From: Proteiniphilum sp. UBA5384
Lineage (GTDB): Bacteria; Bacteroidota; Bacteroidia; Bacteroidales; Dysgonomonadaceae
Direction of reading: 5' to 3'
NCBI RefSeq assembly: GCF_002410825.1
Contig: NZ_DHOS01000005.1
Coordinates: 1-58,073 of the forward strand
Length of the DNA stretch: 58,073 nt
The position numbers and the translations under genes are program-made. Positions 25,490-34,692 of this stretch are shown piece after piece. Positions within the stretch are counted from its first letter, which is position 1. Each line of letters starts with the position of its first letter. The notes beneath the pieces are model-generated. The model was not told the DNA's origin. It worked only from the letters and a program-made list of their open reading frames with translations, and did no database searches.

Positions 25490-27898
25490 ATGGATCAATT
25501 TAGAGGTCTTTATGTAAGGCTGATCGGGATAATCGTTTTCATTCTTTTTGTTCAATCTTTATTTTCACAGCAAGATCGCCAAACCGTTATTCGGGGAAGC
25601 GTAAAAGGTAGTAAAGGTGCTCCGGTAGAATTTGCTACCGTCTATATAAAAGAAACACAACAAGGGACACAAACGGATTTGAAGGGTAATTTCCTTTTGC
25701 GGGTTGCACCGGGAAGTTACACGTTTTGTGTACAAATGATGGGGTATGGAACTTATGAACAACCCATTACCCTGAAGCCGGGTGAGAAAATGACTATTCC
25801 TGTGACGTTAGAAGAAAAGCGATATGCGTTGCAGGAGGTGGTGATAGAAGCCAAATCCTCTGTACAACGCATCAATGAGTCGGCGTACAATGCAGTAGCG
25901 TTGGATGCCACGGTACAACATAACTCGACAGCCAATCTGTCGAATATGTTGAATAAGGTGTCGGGTGTACGTATCCGGGAAACCGGCGGCGTGGGTTCTG
26001 ACATGCAGGTGATGCTGGACGGCTTCAGTGGTAAACATGTGAAAGTATTTATTGATGGAGTTCCCCAGGAAGGAGTAGGTAGTGCGTTTGGACTACACAA
26101 TATTCCGGTCAATTATGCCGAACGCATAGAAGTATACAAGGGTGTGGTGCCGGTAGAATTCGGGACAGATGCCATTGGCGGCGTAATCAATGTTGTGACC
26201 AAGAAAGGTTTTAATAAGAAATGGCATCTCGATGCCTCTTATTCGTTTGGTTCTTTTAATACCCATAAATCTTATCTCAATTTCGGACAAACGTTCGACA
26301 ATGGGTTGACATACGAAGTGAATGCATTCCAGAACTATTCCGACAACAATTATCGGGTGGATACGCCGGTGACGGAATTTCTTGACAATGGGGGCAGTAA
26401 GACGAACAAGAATAAACTGGAGCATGTACAACGTTTCCATGATACGTACCACAACGAAACGGTCATCTCAAAAGTAGGCTTGGTGGATAAATCATGGGCC
26501 GACCGGTTGCTATTCGGCCTGACCTATTCTCATGTATACGCTGAACAGCAGACGGGGGTACTTCAGGATATTGTTTTTGGTGGAAAGTACCGTAAAGGCC
26601 ACTCTGTGATGCCATCGCTTGAATACCGTAAACGCAATTTGCTGGTAAAGGGACTGGATGTGACGGTTACGGCCAACTACAACAAAAATATTTCGCATAA
26701 TGTCGATACCACGGCTTACGAATACAATTGGCGTGGAGAGAAACGCCTCCGTCAGAACGGAATGCGAGGGGAACATATTTACCAGCATATACGCTCTGAT
26801 GATAAAAACTGGAGTGGAACGTTCACCGCACGTTACAGGGTAAAAGATATCCACTCGTTCACATTGAACAGTGTGTTTAACTCATTTACCCGCTCCAACC
26901 GGTCGATGTTGGTGCCTGATGCAAAGCCTGAAGCAATCAGCAAAGAAACCCAAAAGAGCGTTAGTGGATTGTCTTATCAATTGATGCCCAATGAGATGTG
27001 GAACGTTTCTGTTTTTGGCAAATATTACTATCAACAAGTGGCCGGTCCGGTGGCTGTGAATTCGGCACAGGACCAGTTCGAACGGATGACAAAAAACGTC
27101 CATACTACCGGATATGGTGCGGCAGGAACCTATTTTGTCATGCCCAACCTGCAGGCGAAGCTGTCGTATGAAAAAGTGTACCGGCTGCCCAACAACACAG
27201 AAATGTTTGGCGATAACGACCTGGAATCGGGTGACCTTGCCATAAAACCCGAGAACAGTGACAATATCAACTTCAATGTCAGTTATTCTGAGTCGTTCGG
27301 CAGGCATGGGGTATATCTGGAAGGTGGTTTCATTTATCGTGATATCAAAGATTATATTCAGCGTAACATCACGGGGTTGAGTGGTGGAAGATATGGAGCT
27401 GCGTACGTCAATCACGGTAAGGTGCTGACCAAAGGCTATACCCTGGCAGTCCGGTATAACCTCTCGAACTGGATGAGTGTGGGCGGTAATTTCACAAGCA
27501 TAAACACGCGAGACAATGTGAAGAAATCATTGGACAGTGATGCTTCCAATATGGCTTATAAATCGCGTATGCCGAATGTGCCTTACCTGTTTGCCAATTC
27601 CGATGCCACTTTTTACTGGCACAATCTCGGTAAAAAGGGAAATGTGCTAAGCTTTATATATGATAATTTTTATATGAAACGGTTTCCGCTCTATTCGGAG
27701 GCTTTCGGAAGCAGTGAGTCAAAATCTTACGTGCCGACACAGTTTTCGCACAATATCGCTGTTTCATACTCTGTAAATGACGGCAAATATAATGTGTCGT
27801 TCGAGTGCCAGAATATCGCCAACGAAAAGTTGTATGACAATTTCAGCTTGCAAAAAGCCGGACGTGCCTTTTATGGAAAGCTGAGAATTTCTCTCTGA
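25490..27898 (+). CDS. TonB-dependent siderophore-type receptor (XusA-like)
   Basis: An 802-residue outer-membrane receptor with a signal anchor/peptide (about 12-28), a carboxypeptidase-regulatory-like domain (about 32-110, VIRGSVKGSKGAPVEFATVYIKETQQGT), a plug domain (from EVVIEAKSSVQRINESAYNAVALDA to GTDAIGGVINVVTKKG) and a barrel ending in AGRAFYGKLRISL. Because a DUF4374 lipoprotein and an IroE/Fes-like esterase follow, the cargo is more likely a siderophore than haem; in Bacteroides thetaiotaomicron a TonB receptor next to a DUF4374 protein (XusA/XusB) takes up enterobactin-type xenosiderophores. It is not a SusC: there is no SusD and the length is too short. Confidence 0.88.
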   Translation: MDQFRGLYVRLIGIIVFILFVQSLFSQQDRQTVIRGSVKGSKGAPVEFATVYIKETQQGTQTDLKGNFLLRVAPGSYTFCVQMMGYGTYEQPITLKPGEKMTIPVTLEEKRYALQEVVIEAKSSVQRINESAYNAVALDATVQHNSTANLSNMLNKVSGVRIRETGGVGSDMQVMLDGFSGKHVKVFIDGVPQEGVGSAFGLHNIPVNYAERIEVYKGVVPVEFGTDAIGGVINVVTKKGFNKKWHLDASYSFGSFNTHKSYLNFGQTFDNGLTYEVNAFQNYSDNNYRVDTPVTEFLDNGGSKTNKNKLEHVQRFHDTYHNETVISKVGLVDKSWADRLLFGLTYSHVYAEQQTGVLQDIVFGGKYRKGHSVMPSLEYRKRNLLVKGLDVTVTANYNKNISHNVDTTAYEYNWRGEKRLRQNGMRGEHIYQHIRSDDKNWSGTFTARYRVKDIHSFTLNSVFNSFTRSNRSMLVPDAKPEAISKETQKSVSGLSYQLMPNEMWNVSVFGKYYYQQVAGPVAVNSAQDQFERMTKNVHTTGYGAAGTYFVMPNLQAKLSYEKVYRLPNNTEMFGDNDLESGDLAIKPENSDNINFNVSYSESFGRHGVYLEGGFIYRDIKDYIQRNITGLSGGRYGAAYVNHGKVLTKGYTLAVRYNLSNWMSVGGNFTSINTRDNVKKSLDSDASNMAYKSRMPNVPYLFANSDATFYWHNLGKKGNVLSFIYDNFYMKRFPLYSEAFGSSESKSYVPTQFSHNIAVSYSVNDGKYNVSFECQNIANEKLYDNFSLQKAGRAFYGKLRISL

Positions 27899-27959
27899 GA
27901 CAACCACAAATTCGACAGTAATTTTTAATTTTTATAAACACCAAATAAATTCAAACAAA

Positions 27960-29360
27960 ATGAAAAAGAGATTTTTTACGCCATTTCTCGCTTCGACGTT
28001 ATTTATTGCAGGTTTCACCCTCGCTTCTTGTAGCGATAGCGATGATTTGAACCCCGATAATGGCAATGAGGACGAGATTTCATCAGCATACGTGATTGCC
28101 GCCATATCAAAAGATGCCAATTATTTGTTGACTTCCGATGCGTTGCAGACGGGAACAGTGACGACTAACAATAATGGGAAAGAAACCGAGACCGGTACTT
28201 CCTGGATATATTATCAGGATAAATATCTGTTCCGCCTTGTTTACCAACAAGGTAGCCCCGGCATCGGTTCTTCCTATATCCTGAACAAGCAGGGGAAAAT
28301 TGATCAACGCGACCATACCTATCAGATACAGCGGTTTACTTCTTTCGGCACCTACAAAAATTATCTCATCACCTCTTCCACGGGCGATCTAGGATCGGGT
28401 GCCGACGAAAATGGTTACCTGCCCAAAGGGTTCCTGTTCTCTTATTTTGAAGTGGAAAATGGAGAATACAGTACAAACAAAGAAGAGATCAGGGCTGAGA
28501 ACTATTTGGGTAACGGCGAATTTGTGACATTGGCGGGTATCCTTGAAGCCAACAATAAAATCTACTCCGCTCCCATCCCTATGGGATTGAGCCAATATGG
28601 AGTGAAAGCGGAAGGTGGAAAGTATGTGATATATCCCGATCTGGTGAAAACGGAAAACGGAGGATCAAACAGTAGCTCCTATAAAAAAGACGAACTGCAA
28701 TGGACACAGCATCCCGATGAGGCATGGGTCGCTATCTACAATGATAAAAACCTTAAAAATCCGACATTGATTAAAACCGATAAGATCAGCTATGCTTGCG
28801 GACGTTTCAAATCGGCGTATTACCAAACCATTTGGGCTGCCGATAACGGTGATATCTACGTTTTCTCTCCAAGTTATGCCAAAACAATGACCGACGACAG
28901 GCAGAAAACCACGCTACCGGCAGGTGTAGTCCGTATAAAAGCAGGAACCGCAGAGTTTGACAGTGATTATTACTGCAACCTGGAAGAACAGACCGAGGGT
29001 AACTCTTTCCTGCGTTGCTGGCATATCGGTGATGATTATTTCCTGTTGTTAATGTATGATGCACCGTACACGGAAGGCTTCAGTACGAGCGAGACATCTG
29101 CTACCCAATTGGCTGTTTTCAAGGGAAGTACCAAACAACTGACTTATGTGACCGGATTGCCGGCCGATAATACAATCAAGGGGTTTGCAGACGCTCCTTA
29201 TTATGAAAACGGAAAGGCTTATGTGGGTATCACTACGACCTCAGAGAATTATCATTCCATATATGTAATCGATCCGGCGACAGCTACCGCTTCTGAAGGG
29301 CTTAAAGTGCAGGCGGATCAGATCAAGGCTATCGGTAAATTGAATTCAACGGCCAACTAA
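27960..29360 (+). CDS. DUF4374 lipoprotein (XusB-like siderophore-binding candidate)
   Basis: A 466-residue predicted lipoprotein: signal ending in LASC (Cys24), then an Asp/Asn-rich acidic linker (SDSDDLNPDNGNEDE) typical of surface-exported Bacteroidetes lipoproteins, and a DUF4374 domain (SAYVIAAISKDANYLLTSDAL to the end) with repeated blade-like units such as KNYLITSSTGD, DNGDIYVFSPSY, FLRCWHIGDDYFLLLMYDAPY and GKAYVGITTTSENYHSIYVIDPAT, consistent with a beta-propeller. Known DUF4374 proteins next to TonB receptors bind ferric siderophores; that is established for XusB, and inferred here. It lies 61 bp downstream of the receptor with no hairpin between. Confidence 0.86.
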   Translation: MKKRFFTPFLASTLFIAGFTLASCSDSDDLNPDNGNEDEISSAYVIAAISKDANYLLTSDALQTGTVTTNNNGKETETGTSWIYYQDKYLFRLVYQQGSPGIGSSYILNKQGKIDQRDHTYQIQRFTSFGTYKNYLITSSTGDLGSGADENGYLPKGFLFSYFEVENGEYSTNKEEIRAENYLGNGEFVTLAGILEANNKIYSAPIPMGLSQYGVKAEGGKYVIYPDLVKTENGGSNSSSYKKDELQWTQHPDEAWVAIYNDKNLKNPTLIKTDKISYACGRFKSAYYQTIWAADNGDIYVFSPSYAKTMTDDRQKTTLPAGVVRIKAGTAEFDSDYYCNLEEQTEGNSFLRCWHIGDDYFLLLMYDAPYTEGFSTSETSATQLAVFKGSTKQLTYVTGLPADNTIKGFADAPYYENGKAYVGITTTSENYHSIYVIDPATATASEGLKVQADQIKAIGKLNSTAN

Positions 29361-29386
29361 TAGCCAATTTATCCCATCTTTTTATT

Positions 29387-29427
29387 ATTCCTCCCATTTT
29401 GGTCGTGTGGCTGAAGGTGGGAGGAAT
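29387..29427 (+). repeat. Inverted repeat between the DUF4374 gene and the esterase gene
   Basis: ATTCCTCCCA at 29387-29396 is a perfect complement of TGGGAGGAAT at 29418-29427, a 10-bp stem extended by two G-T and two A-T pairs. No T-run follows on the plus strand, but the left arm is preceded by a T-rich stretch, so on the minus strand it could also act as a terminator. It probably tunes read-through into the esterase. Confidence 0.65.
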
Positions 29428-29449
29428 AGTTATATTCAGAGGTATAATT

Positions 29450-30316
29450 ATGAGAGTCCTTCTTTTCTTATCTCTTTTTTTTGTCGTTTATTCCATGCAG
29501 GGACAACCGAGCCAGGTGATAACCCCCATTAAAGAATCGGCAAAACAGTTATTTGATTTGGAACAACATGACCTGGCATACAACGGGAGAGAATACCGCC
29601 TTTATATCGCCCGGCCTGTCGATAGTGGAGATGCGTCCCGCCCGGTGTTATATATGCTGGATGGCAATGGCCAGTTCCCAATGCTGGTCAACGGGGTAGA
29701 AGAAGTTTCTGAAAATACACCGTTAATTGTAGGTATCGGTTATCCTTCGGATATGGCATACCCTAAAGAGCGTACCCGGGATTATACGATCCCGATTGAG
29801 GAAAACGATGAGGGAGGAGGTGCCGAAGATTTTTACAGATTTATAGTGGATAAAGTGAGACCTTTTGTAGAATCCCATTATACTGTCGACACTACACGCC
29901 AAACATTGTGCGGACATTCCCACGGAGGTCTTTTTACCTTGTATGTGATGTTCAATCACACCCGAAATTTTCAGCATTATGTGGCTGCCAGTCCTTCTAT
30001 CTGGTGGGGACAAGGGATGGTTGTACCCAAACGGCGACCGCTCTTTACCTATGTACCCCATTCGGTAACCATTACTTTGGGCGAATATGAAGAAAATCCT
30101 GTATCAGATCCGTCCAGAAAGAATTTATCACCCGATATACTGAAAAAGAAAGAGCAACGAAAAGGAGGAATATCACCACGTGAACTGGCTTTGATGATCG
30201 CCAAAGAAGTTCCCGGTACCCGTTTTATCCTGTTTGAAGGAAAAAACCATGGAAGTTCTATACCGGAATTCCTGAGGGAAACTGTACACGTTGCAAGTTC
30301 CACCTCCCCAATCTGA
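29450..30316 (+). CDS. Secreted alpha/beta-hydrolase esterase, IroE/Fes-like
   Basis: A 288-residue hydrolase of the esterase D/IroE-Fes family (PF00756 type), which opens trilactone siderophores. It has a signal peptide (MRVLLFLSLFFVVYSMQGQ), the N-terminal block RPVLYMLDGNGQFP, the substrate-region GIGYPSDMAYPKERTRDYTIP, the nucleophile elbow GHSHGG (catalytic Ser in TLCGHSHGGLFTLYVMF) and a terminal catalytic His in GKNHGSSIP. The ATG at 29450 replaces a longer TTG reading at 29399 that starts inside the hairpin. Being exported fits periplasmic hydrolysis of a ferric siderophore (IroE is likewise periplasmic). Other ester substrates cannot be excluded. Confidence 0.85.
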   Translation: MRVLLFLSLFFVVYSMQGQPSQVITPIKESAKQLFDLEQHDLAYNGREYRLYIARPVDSGDASRPVLYMLDGNGQFPMLVNGVEEVSENTPLIVGIGYPSDMAYPKERTRDYTIPIEENDEGGGAEDFYRFIVDKVRPFVESHYTVDTTRQTLCGHSHGGLFTLYVMFNHTRNFQHYVAASPSIWWGQGMVVPKRRPLFTYVPHSVTITLGEYEENPVSDPSRKNLSPDILKKKEQRKGGISPRELALMIAKEVPGTRFILFEGKNHGSSIPEFLRETVHVASSTSPI

Positions 30317-30612
30317 TCACTTAGGCAATTAATCACTCAGGCACCTTTCCCCAATCAGTTCAGGTATAATACTTTGTCCGGTATATGAAGTTTTTTTTCC
30401 ACATACACGCATTGGACAAACTGACAGATAAGCGCCAACGATAAAGCCGATGGTTTCATACCGGTAATACCCGCCGGTTTGCCGGATTTTTTCTCTGGTG
30501 TATCCATAACAGGTTGTTTTCCTTTTTACACGAATAGAACGCTTCCAAAGTATCTTTATTGCAACTGGTTGAAAAAAATCGAAAAAAACATCTTTCATCA
30601 AACCATTTTACA
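30317..30612. other. Non-coding gap with degenerate short repeats
   Basis: No convincing gene lies between the esterase and the thioredoxin promoter. Near the left end (30319-30350) the unit cact-aggca recurs in degenerate form (CACTTAGGCA, CACTCAGGCA). A minus-strand frame of 90 codons (30329-30601) is open but matches nothing I recognise, lacks domain-like composition and ends within the repeats; I do not call it a gene. Confidence 0.55.
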
Positions 30613-30620
30613 TATCTTTG
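30613..30620 (+). promoter_or_regulatory. -7 promoter element (TATCTTTG) for the thioredoxin lipoprotein gene
   Basis: Exact TAnnTTTG match 30 nt before the ATG at 30651. The expected -33 position (about 30590) has only TT, so the upstream box is weak. Confidence 0.5.
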
Positions 30621-30650
30621 TCGTAACTTAAATTATAAAAAAGAAATAAG

Positions 30651-31760
30651 ATGAAAAAACTAATTTATCTTTTTATTACTGCAGGTATCTTGTTATCATG
30701 TCAGAACAATAATTATACGATTAACGGCACTGTCCCCGGTGACGCTTATGAAGGAACCAACGTTTATCTGCAAGAGATGACAGATGATGCAATGGAGCCA
30801 ACCGATACGGCTGTTGTTGAGAATGGGAAGTTTACTTTCTCCGGAACGGCCGACACCACGGTGCTTCGTTTCATTGTTCTGGATGAAACTGTGAATCCGC
30901 AGCAGGAAAACCGAGTCCCGCTATTGATTGAACCGGGCAGGTTACAAGTGGTTTTCGATACTGTAGTCACAGTAAAAGGAACAAAAGTAAATGATGCTTA
31001 CACCAACTTTAGACTGCAACAAAAAGATCTGGTAAAGGAAATCAGAGGTGTTATAGGACAATTCAACAGCGAGAATGCGGCCGGGACAATGACTCCGGAG
31101 CGGGATGAAGAATTGCAAAAATCGTATGAAGATATCAATAAGCAGCTGACCGACCAGAATTTCGATTTTATCAAGGAAAATATAGGAAATAAGTTGGGAG
31201 AGTTTGTTTTCCAGACTTCTTCTTCCATGTTCGAGCCGGAACAGCAGAAGGATATTCTCAATCTTGCCACGGATGAGTTCAAATCAGGTAAAAATATCCA
31301 GCGCATCATACAGAGGTTGGAAAATATGGAAAATGTTGCCATCGGTAAGAAATTTGCCGATTTTACGCTGAAGGATCCGGCAGGCAACGAAGTCTCTCTT
31401 TCTGATTATGCCGGTAAAGGGAATTATGTGTTGGTGGATTTCTGGGCTGCATGGTGTGGACCTTGCCGTCAGGAAATGCCTAACGTGGTGACTGCTTATG
31501 ATAAATACAAATCGAAAGGATTTGAAGTAGTAGGTGTGTCGTTCGACCAGGATCACGATCAATGGGAAAAAGGCATCAAGGACATGAACATGACCTGGCC
31601 GCAAATGTCCGATCTTCAGTATTGGAGCAGTCCGGTGGTTGATCTGTATGCGATACAAGGAATACCCCACACTGTACTTCTTGATAGGGAAGGAACCATT
31701 ATCGAGAAGAATCTGAGAGGAGATGCTTTGGAAACTAAACTGGCTGAGTTAATGCCTTAA
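30651..31760 (+). CDS. DUF4369-thioredoxin fold lipoprotein (thiol:disulfide oxidoreductase)
   Basis: A 369-residue lipoprotein (lipobox LLSC, Cys17) with an N-terminal DUF4369 domain (about residues 22-130, YTINGTVPGDAYEGTNVYLQ), a helical linker and a C-terminal AhpC/TSA-thioredoxin (TlpA/ResA-like) domain from about 228. The active site is WCGPC (Cys269 and Cys272) within VLVDFWAAWCGPCRQEMP, and the cis-Pro loop is IQGIPHTVLLDREG. It should reduce or isomerise disulfides, or service haem-protein maturation, in the periplasm. A strong terminator follows, so it is probably monocistronic. Confidence 0.9.
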   Translation: MKKLIYLFITAGILLSCQNNNYTINGTVPGDAYEGTNVYLQEMTDDAMEPTDTAVVENGKFTFSGTADTTVLRFIVLDETVNPQQENRVPLLIEPGRLQVVFDTVVTVKGTKVNDAYTNFRLQQKDLVKEIRGVIGQFNSENAAGTMTPERDEELQKSYEDINKQLTDQNFDFIKENIGNKLGEFVFQTSSSMFEPEQQKDILNLATDEFKSGKNIQRIIQRLENMENVAIGKKFADFTLKDPAGNEVSLSDYAGKGNYVLVDFWAAWCGPCRQEMPNVVTAYDKYKSKGFEVVGVSFDQDHDQWEKGIKDMNMTWPQMSDLQYWSSPVVDLYAIQGIPHTVLLDREGTIIEKNLRGDALETKLAELMP

Positions 31761-31815
31761 TTGGCACGGATAGAAAGTAACTTACTGTGAAACTTCATTG
31801 TGAAGTGATGGAGAA

Positions 31816-31853
31816 AAGAGTTTGTTTCATAATAGAGACAGGCTCTTTTTTTT
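31816..31853 (+). terminator. Terminator after the thioredoxin lipoprotein gene
   Basis: AGAGTTTGTTTC (31817-31828) pairs with GAGACAGGCTCT (31835-31846) over 12 bp including G-U pairs, with a 6-nt loop and eight T from 31846. A typical intrinsic terminator on the plus strand. Confidence 0.85.
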
Positions 31854-31943
31854 AGGAAATCCGGAGAAGTATAGTCAGGTGCAGTCAGCAAAACAAATGT
31901 ATTCTTTTTCTTGTTCTAATAGAAGTTTCAATAAACTGTCAAT

Positions 31944-32756
31944 ATGAAGAAACATATATTAAGTCGACTAAGCCTGAAAAGTATCCATGTCTCAGAAGAA
32001 ATCCGGCATTCCTATAATGGAATCTTTATTGATTTGGGAGAGTTGGTCGTCTTTACGATAAACGTAATAAAGCAACTTTTCCGTCCCCCGTATGAGTATA
32101 AGGAGTTGATAAAACAAGGCTTTATACTGGGAAATAAATCGTTTGGGCTGGTGAGTGTAACCGGCTTTATCATGGGTTTGGTTTTGACTATGCAGATGAA
32201 TCCTGTTCTGGCAGATTTCGGGGCGCAGTCGTTATTGCCGAGTGCTATCTCTGTGGCGATGGTGCGGGAGCTGGGACCCGTGATAACGGGGCTTATCTGT
32301 GCCGGAAAAATGAGTTCCGGTATTGGAGCCGAGATTGCCGCCATGAGGGTAACCGAGCAGATAGATGCCATGGAAGTTTCCGGAACGAACCCGCTGGGAT
32401 TTGTCGTTACCACCCGTGTGATGGCGGCAATGATTACTGTGCCTGTGCTCGTTATTTTTGCCGATGCTTTTAGTCTTTTCGGTGCATTCCTGGCCGTAAA
32501 CATTTTTGAAGACACCTCCTTTACTCTTTTTATGGACAGGTCTTTTTCCATGTTGGGTTTCCGGGATTTGATGCCGGCCACTATAAAGACCGTTTTTTTT
32601 GGTTTCTTTATCGGACTCATCGGTTGTTATAAGGGATATAACGCCGGAATCGGTACGGAGTCGGTAGGAAAGGCGGCCAATTCGGCAGTGGTGTCGGCGT
32701 CATTGACCATTTTCGTGATAGACCTAGTTTTTGTTTTAATCACTAATCTTCTCTGA
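31944..32756 (+). CDS. mlaE: MlaE-family ABC transporter permease
   Basis: Inner-membrane permease of the Mla phospholipid transport system. The 270-residue protein carries the MlaE domain with about five or six membrane segments and the signatures GFIMGLVLTMQMNPVLADFGAQSLLPSAISVAMVRELGPVITGLICAGKMSSGIGAEIAAMRVTEQIDAMEVSG. The N-terminal 60 residues form an amphipathic lead (SLKSIHVSEEIRHSY). The ATPase gene follows after 6 bp, then an MCE protein, the standard E-F-D order. Direction of lipid movement (retrograde or anterograde) cannot be told from sequence. Confidence 0.92.
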   Translation: MKKHILSRLSLKSIHVSEEIRHSYNGIFIDLGELVVFTINVIKQLFRPPYEYKELIKQGFILGNKSFGLVSVTGFIMGLVLTMQMNPVLADFGAQSLLPSAISVAMVRELGPVITGLICAGKMSSGIGAEIAAMRVTEQIDAMEVSGTNPLGFVVTTRVMAAMITVPVLVIFADAFSLFGAFLAVNIFEDTSFTLFMDRSFSMLGFRDLMPATIKTVFFGFFIGLIGCYKGYNAGIGTESVGKAANSAVVSASLTIFVIDLVFVLITNLL

Positions 32757-32762
32757 TTTTAT

Positions 32763-33497
32763 ATGCAAAAGGAAGAGGTAATCGTCGTAAAGCAACTATA
32801 CAAATCGTTTGGAGATAAGCATATTCTCCGGGGAATTGACTTGACCTTGCACAAAGGCGAAAATTTGGGTATTGTGGGAAAGTCGGGCACCGGTAAATCG
32901 GTACTTGCAAAATGTATCGTCAGGCTGATAGAGCCCGATAAGGGGGAGATTAATGTGCTGGGTACGGATGTGTTGGCATGTGACGATGCTGAGTTGACCG
33001 GGATAAGGAAAAAAGTGGGTTATCTTTTTCAGGGAGGCGCCTTGTATGACTCAATGAGCGTGCGGGAGAATCTTCTCTTCCCTGTAAGAAGGACCCAGTT
33101 TGTGGATAAAGAGCAGGATAGTGAGGAGTTGGTGGAAAATTCCTTGCGGAGTGTGGGCCTGCTGGATGCGATAGACAAGATGCCGGGGGAATTGTCGGGT
33201 GGGATGAAAAAGAGGATAGCCCTTGCCCGGGCACTTATCCTGAAGCCTGAGATCATCCTTTATGACGAGCCCACCACCGGTTTAGACGCGGTTACATCGG
33301 GGGAGATCAGCGAGCTGATAATCAAGGTGAAGGAAGAATATGGTACCGCCTCCATTATTATCACCCACGATATGAAATGCGCCAAAATAGCCACGGACAA
33401 CATTCAGATCATGAAAGAGGGCGTTTTCGTGGTCGAGGGTACATATGATGAGCTCAGTGCGAGCACTGACAAAGAGATACGCGATTATTTTATTTAG
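32763..33497 (+). CDS. mlaF: MlaF-family ABC transporter ATP-binding protein
   Basis: The 244-residue ATPase of the Mla complex. Walker A is GKSGTGKSV (about residues 39-47), the Q-loop is in VGYLFQGGALYDSMSVRENLLFP, the ABC signature is LSGGMKKRIALARAL, Walker B is EIILYDEPTTGLD and the H-loop is IIITHDM. The sequence is closest in style to the MlaF/TrnE group. It is sandwiched between mlaE (6 bp upstream) and the MCE gene (31 bp downstream). Confidence 0.92.
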   Translation: MQKEEVIVVKQLYKSFGDKHILRGIDLTLHKGENLGIVGKSGTGKSVLAKCIVRLIEPDKGEINVLGTDVLACDDAELTGIRKKVGYLFQGGALYDSMSVRENLLFPVRRTQFVDKEQDSEELVENSLRSVGLLDAIDKMPGELSGGMKKRIALARALILKPEIILYDEPTTGLDAVTSGEISELIIKVKEEYGTASIIITHDMKCAKIATDNIQIMKEGVFVVEGTYDELSASTDKEIRDYFI

Positions 33498-33528
33498 TAG
33501 TTACACATATAATATATCACGGATAGTT

Positions 33529-34584
33529 ATGAAAGATAATAAAAGAAAAGCTTTACGCTTAGGCATTTTTGTTATGGCAGCGCTGGTCTTGTTTGTTGTC
33601 GCAATATATTTGATAGGGAGTAAAGGAAACCTGTTCAGCCCCACGAAAGATATATTGTCGTCATTCAAGGATATACGGGGGCTCTCGGTAGGTAACAATG
33701 TCCGGTTTGCCGGTATAAATGTGGGTACGGTGAAAAATATCCGTATTATCTCCGATTCGTCTGTGGTTGTAACAATGTCAATCCGGGATGATTATACACA
33801 GTATATCTATAAGAATTCCACTGTGGAGATTGGACAGGAAGGCCTGATGGGAGGAAAGATCGTGTTGATCGCTTCCGGTTCTCCCGATGCCGGCATGATT
33901 GAGGATAATGACTATCTTGCGGTGGCTGAAGGATTGGACATACAGGGTATGATAGCACAGGCACAGACACTGCTGAGAGAAGCTACCCAGACAGTGTCCA
34001 ATCTTAATTTGATGACTGATAAAATGAACGAAGGGGATGGAGACATAGCCCGTTTATTGAATAATAATGATTTAACCACGCAGTTGGCCATCGCAACCCG
34101 GAAATTAAACAATTCCATGTCTGATGTAAATGACATAACGAGGAGCGTAAGTGACGGACAGGGCGACTTGGGCAAATTGATCAATGATGATGCCATTACG
34201 ACCCGGTTGTCGGAGGTCATGGCAAATGTGGAGTCGGTATCGGTGAAGGCTGATGCCGTGATAGACGAATTACATCAGACAACGTATGCCCTCAATCACG
34301 GGGAAGGTGTTTTGGCCCGATTGCTTCATGATAAGGAATTGGGATTGAGCGTGGATACAGCCATCACAAGGGTGGACCAGGGTATTTTTGAGGTTACCAG
34401 GGCTGCCGAGACCATAGCCGACAGTTGGATTTTCAGGTTATTTTCAAAAAAGAAAAAGAATAACCAAACTCAATATACTCCTGCCCCGGCGCAATCCCGT
34501 GAATTTGAGGTACAGCCCGGAGATACGATAATAGTTCCGGTAAATGAAGCGGCCGGAATCGAAATAAAAAGAGGGAAAAACTAA
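33529..34584 (+). CDS. mlaD: MlaD-family (MCE) lipid-binding protein
   Basis: A 351-residue single-span protein whose MCE domain lies in the periplasm and passes lipids to MlaEF. The membrane helix is at about 10-30 (LGIFVMAALVLFVVAIYLIGS), the MCE domain follows at about 35-120 (SFKDIRGLSVGNNVRFAGINVGTVKNI), then a long coiled helical tail with MTDKMNEGDGDIARLLNNNDLTTQL-type repeats (units around GxGxLxRLLxDxxL recur three times) and a basic/Pro-rich C-terminal end. The ATG at 33529 is preferred over an in-frame ATG at 33445 that would overlap mlaF by 53 bp and add 28 residues before the anchor. Confidence 0.88.
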   Translation: MKDNKRKALRLGIFVMAALVLFVVAIYLIGSKGNLFSPTKDILSSFKDIRGLSVGNNVRFAGINVGTVKNIRIISDSSVVVTMSIRDDYTQYIYKNSTVEIGQEGLMGGKIVLIASGSPDAGMIEDNDYLAVAEGLDIQGMIAQAQTLLREATQTVSNLNLMTDKMNEGDGDIARLLNNNDLTTQLAIATRKLNNSMSDVNDITRSVSDGQGDLGKLINDDAITTRLSEVMANVESVSVKADAVIDELHQTTYALNHGEGVLARLLHDKELGLSVDTAITRVDQGIFEVTRAAETIADSWIFRLFSKKKKNNQTQYTPAPAQSREFEVQPGDTIIVPVNEAAGIEIKRGKN

Positions 34585-34670
34585 GCCCTATTTCATGTTA
34601 AATTCTTTCAAAGTTGGGTAAATTCATCCAGTCCACACTCTGAAACTGTTTCCAATACAAAATTTATATC

Positions 34671-34678
34671 TACTTTTG
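34671..34678 (+). promoter_or_regulatory. -7 promoter element (TACTTTTG) for the amidase gene
   Basis: TAnnTTTG match 14 nt upstream of the amidase ATG at 34693, with a TTT at 34649-34651 in roughly the -33 position. Very short leader, so this is a tentative call. Confidence 0.4.
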
Positions 34679-34692
34679 CAAAAAGTATTTAT

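Noticed and set aside
30329..30601. 90-codon minus-strand frame between esterase and thioredoxin genes
   Set aside because: No family, no signal, ends in degenerate repeats, and overlaps the promoter side of the next gene; left as non-coding.
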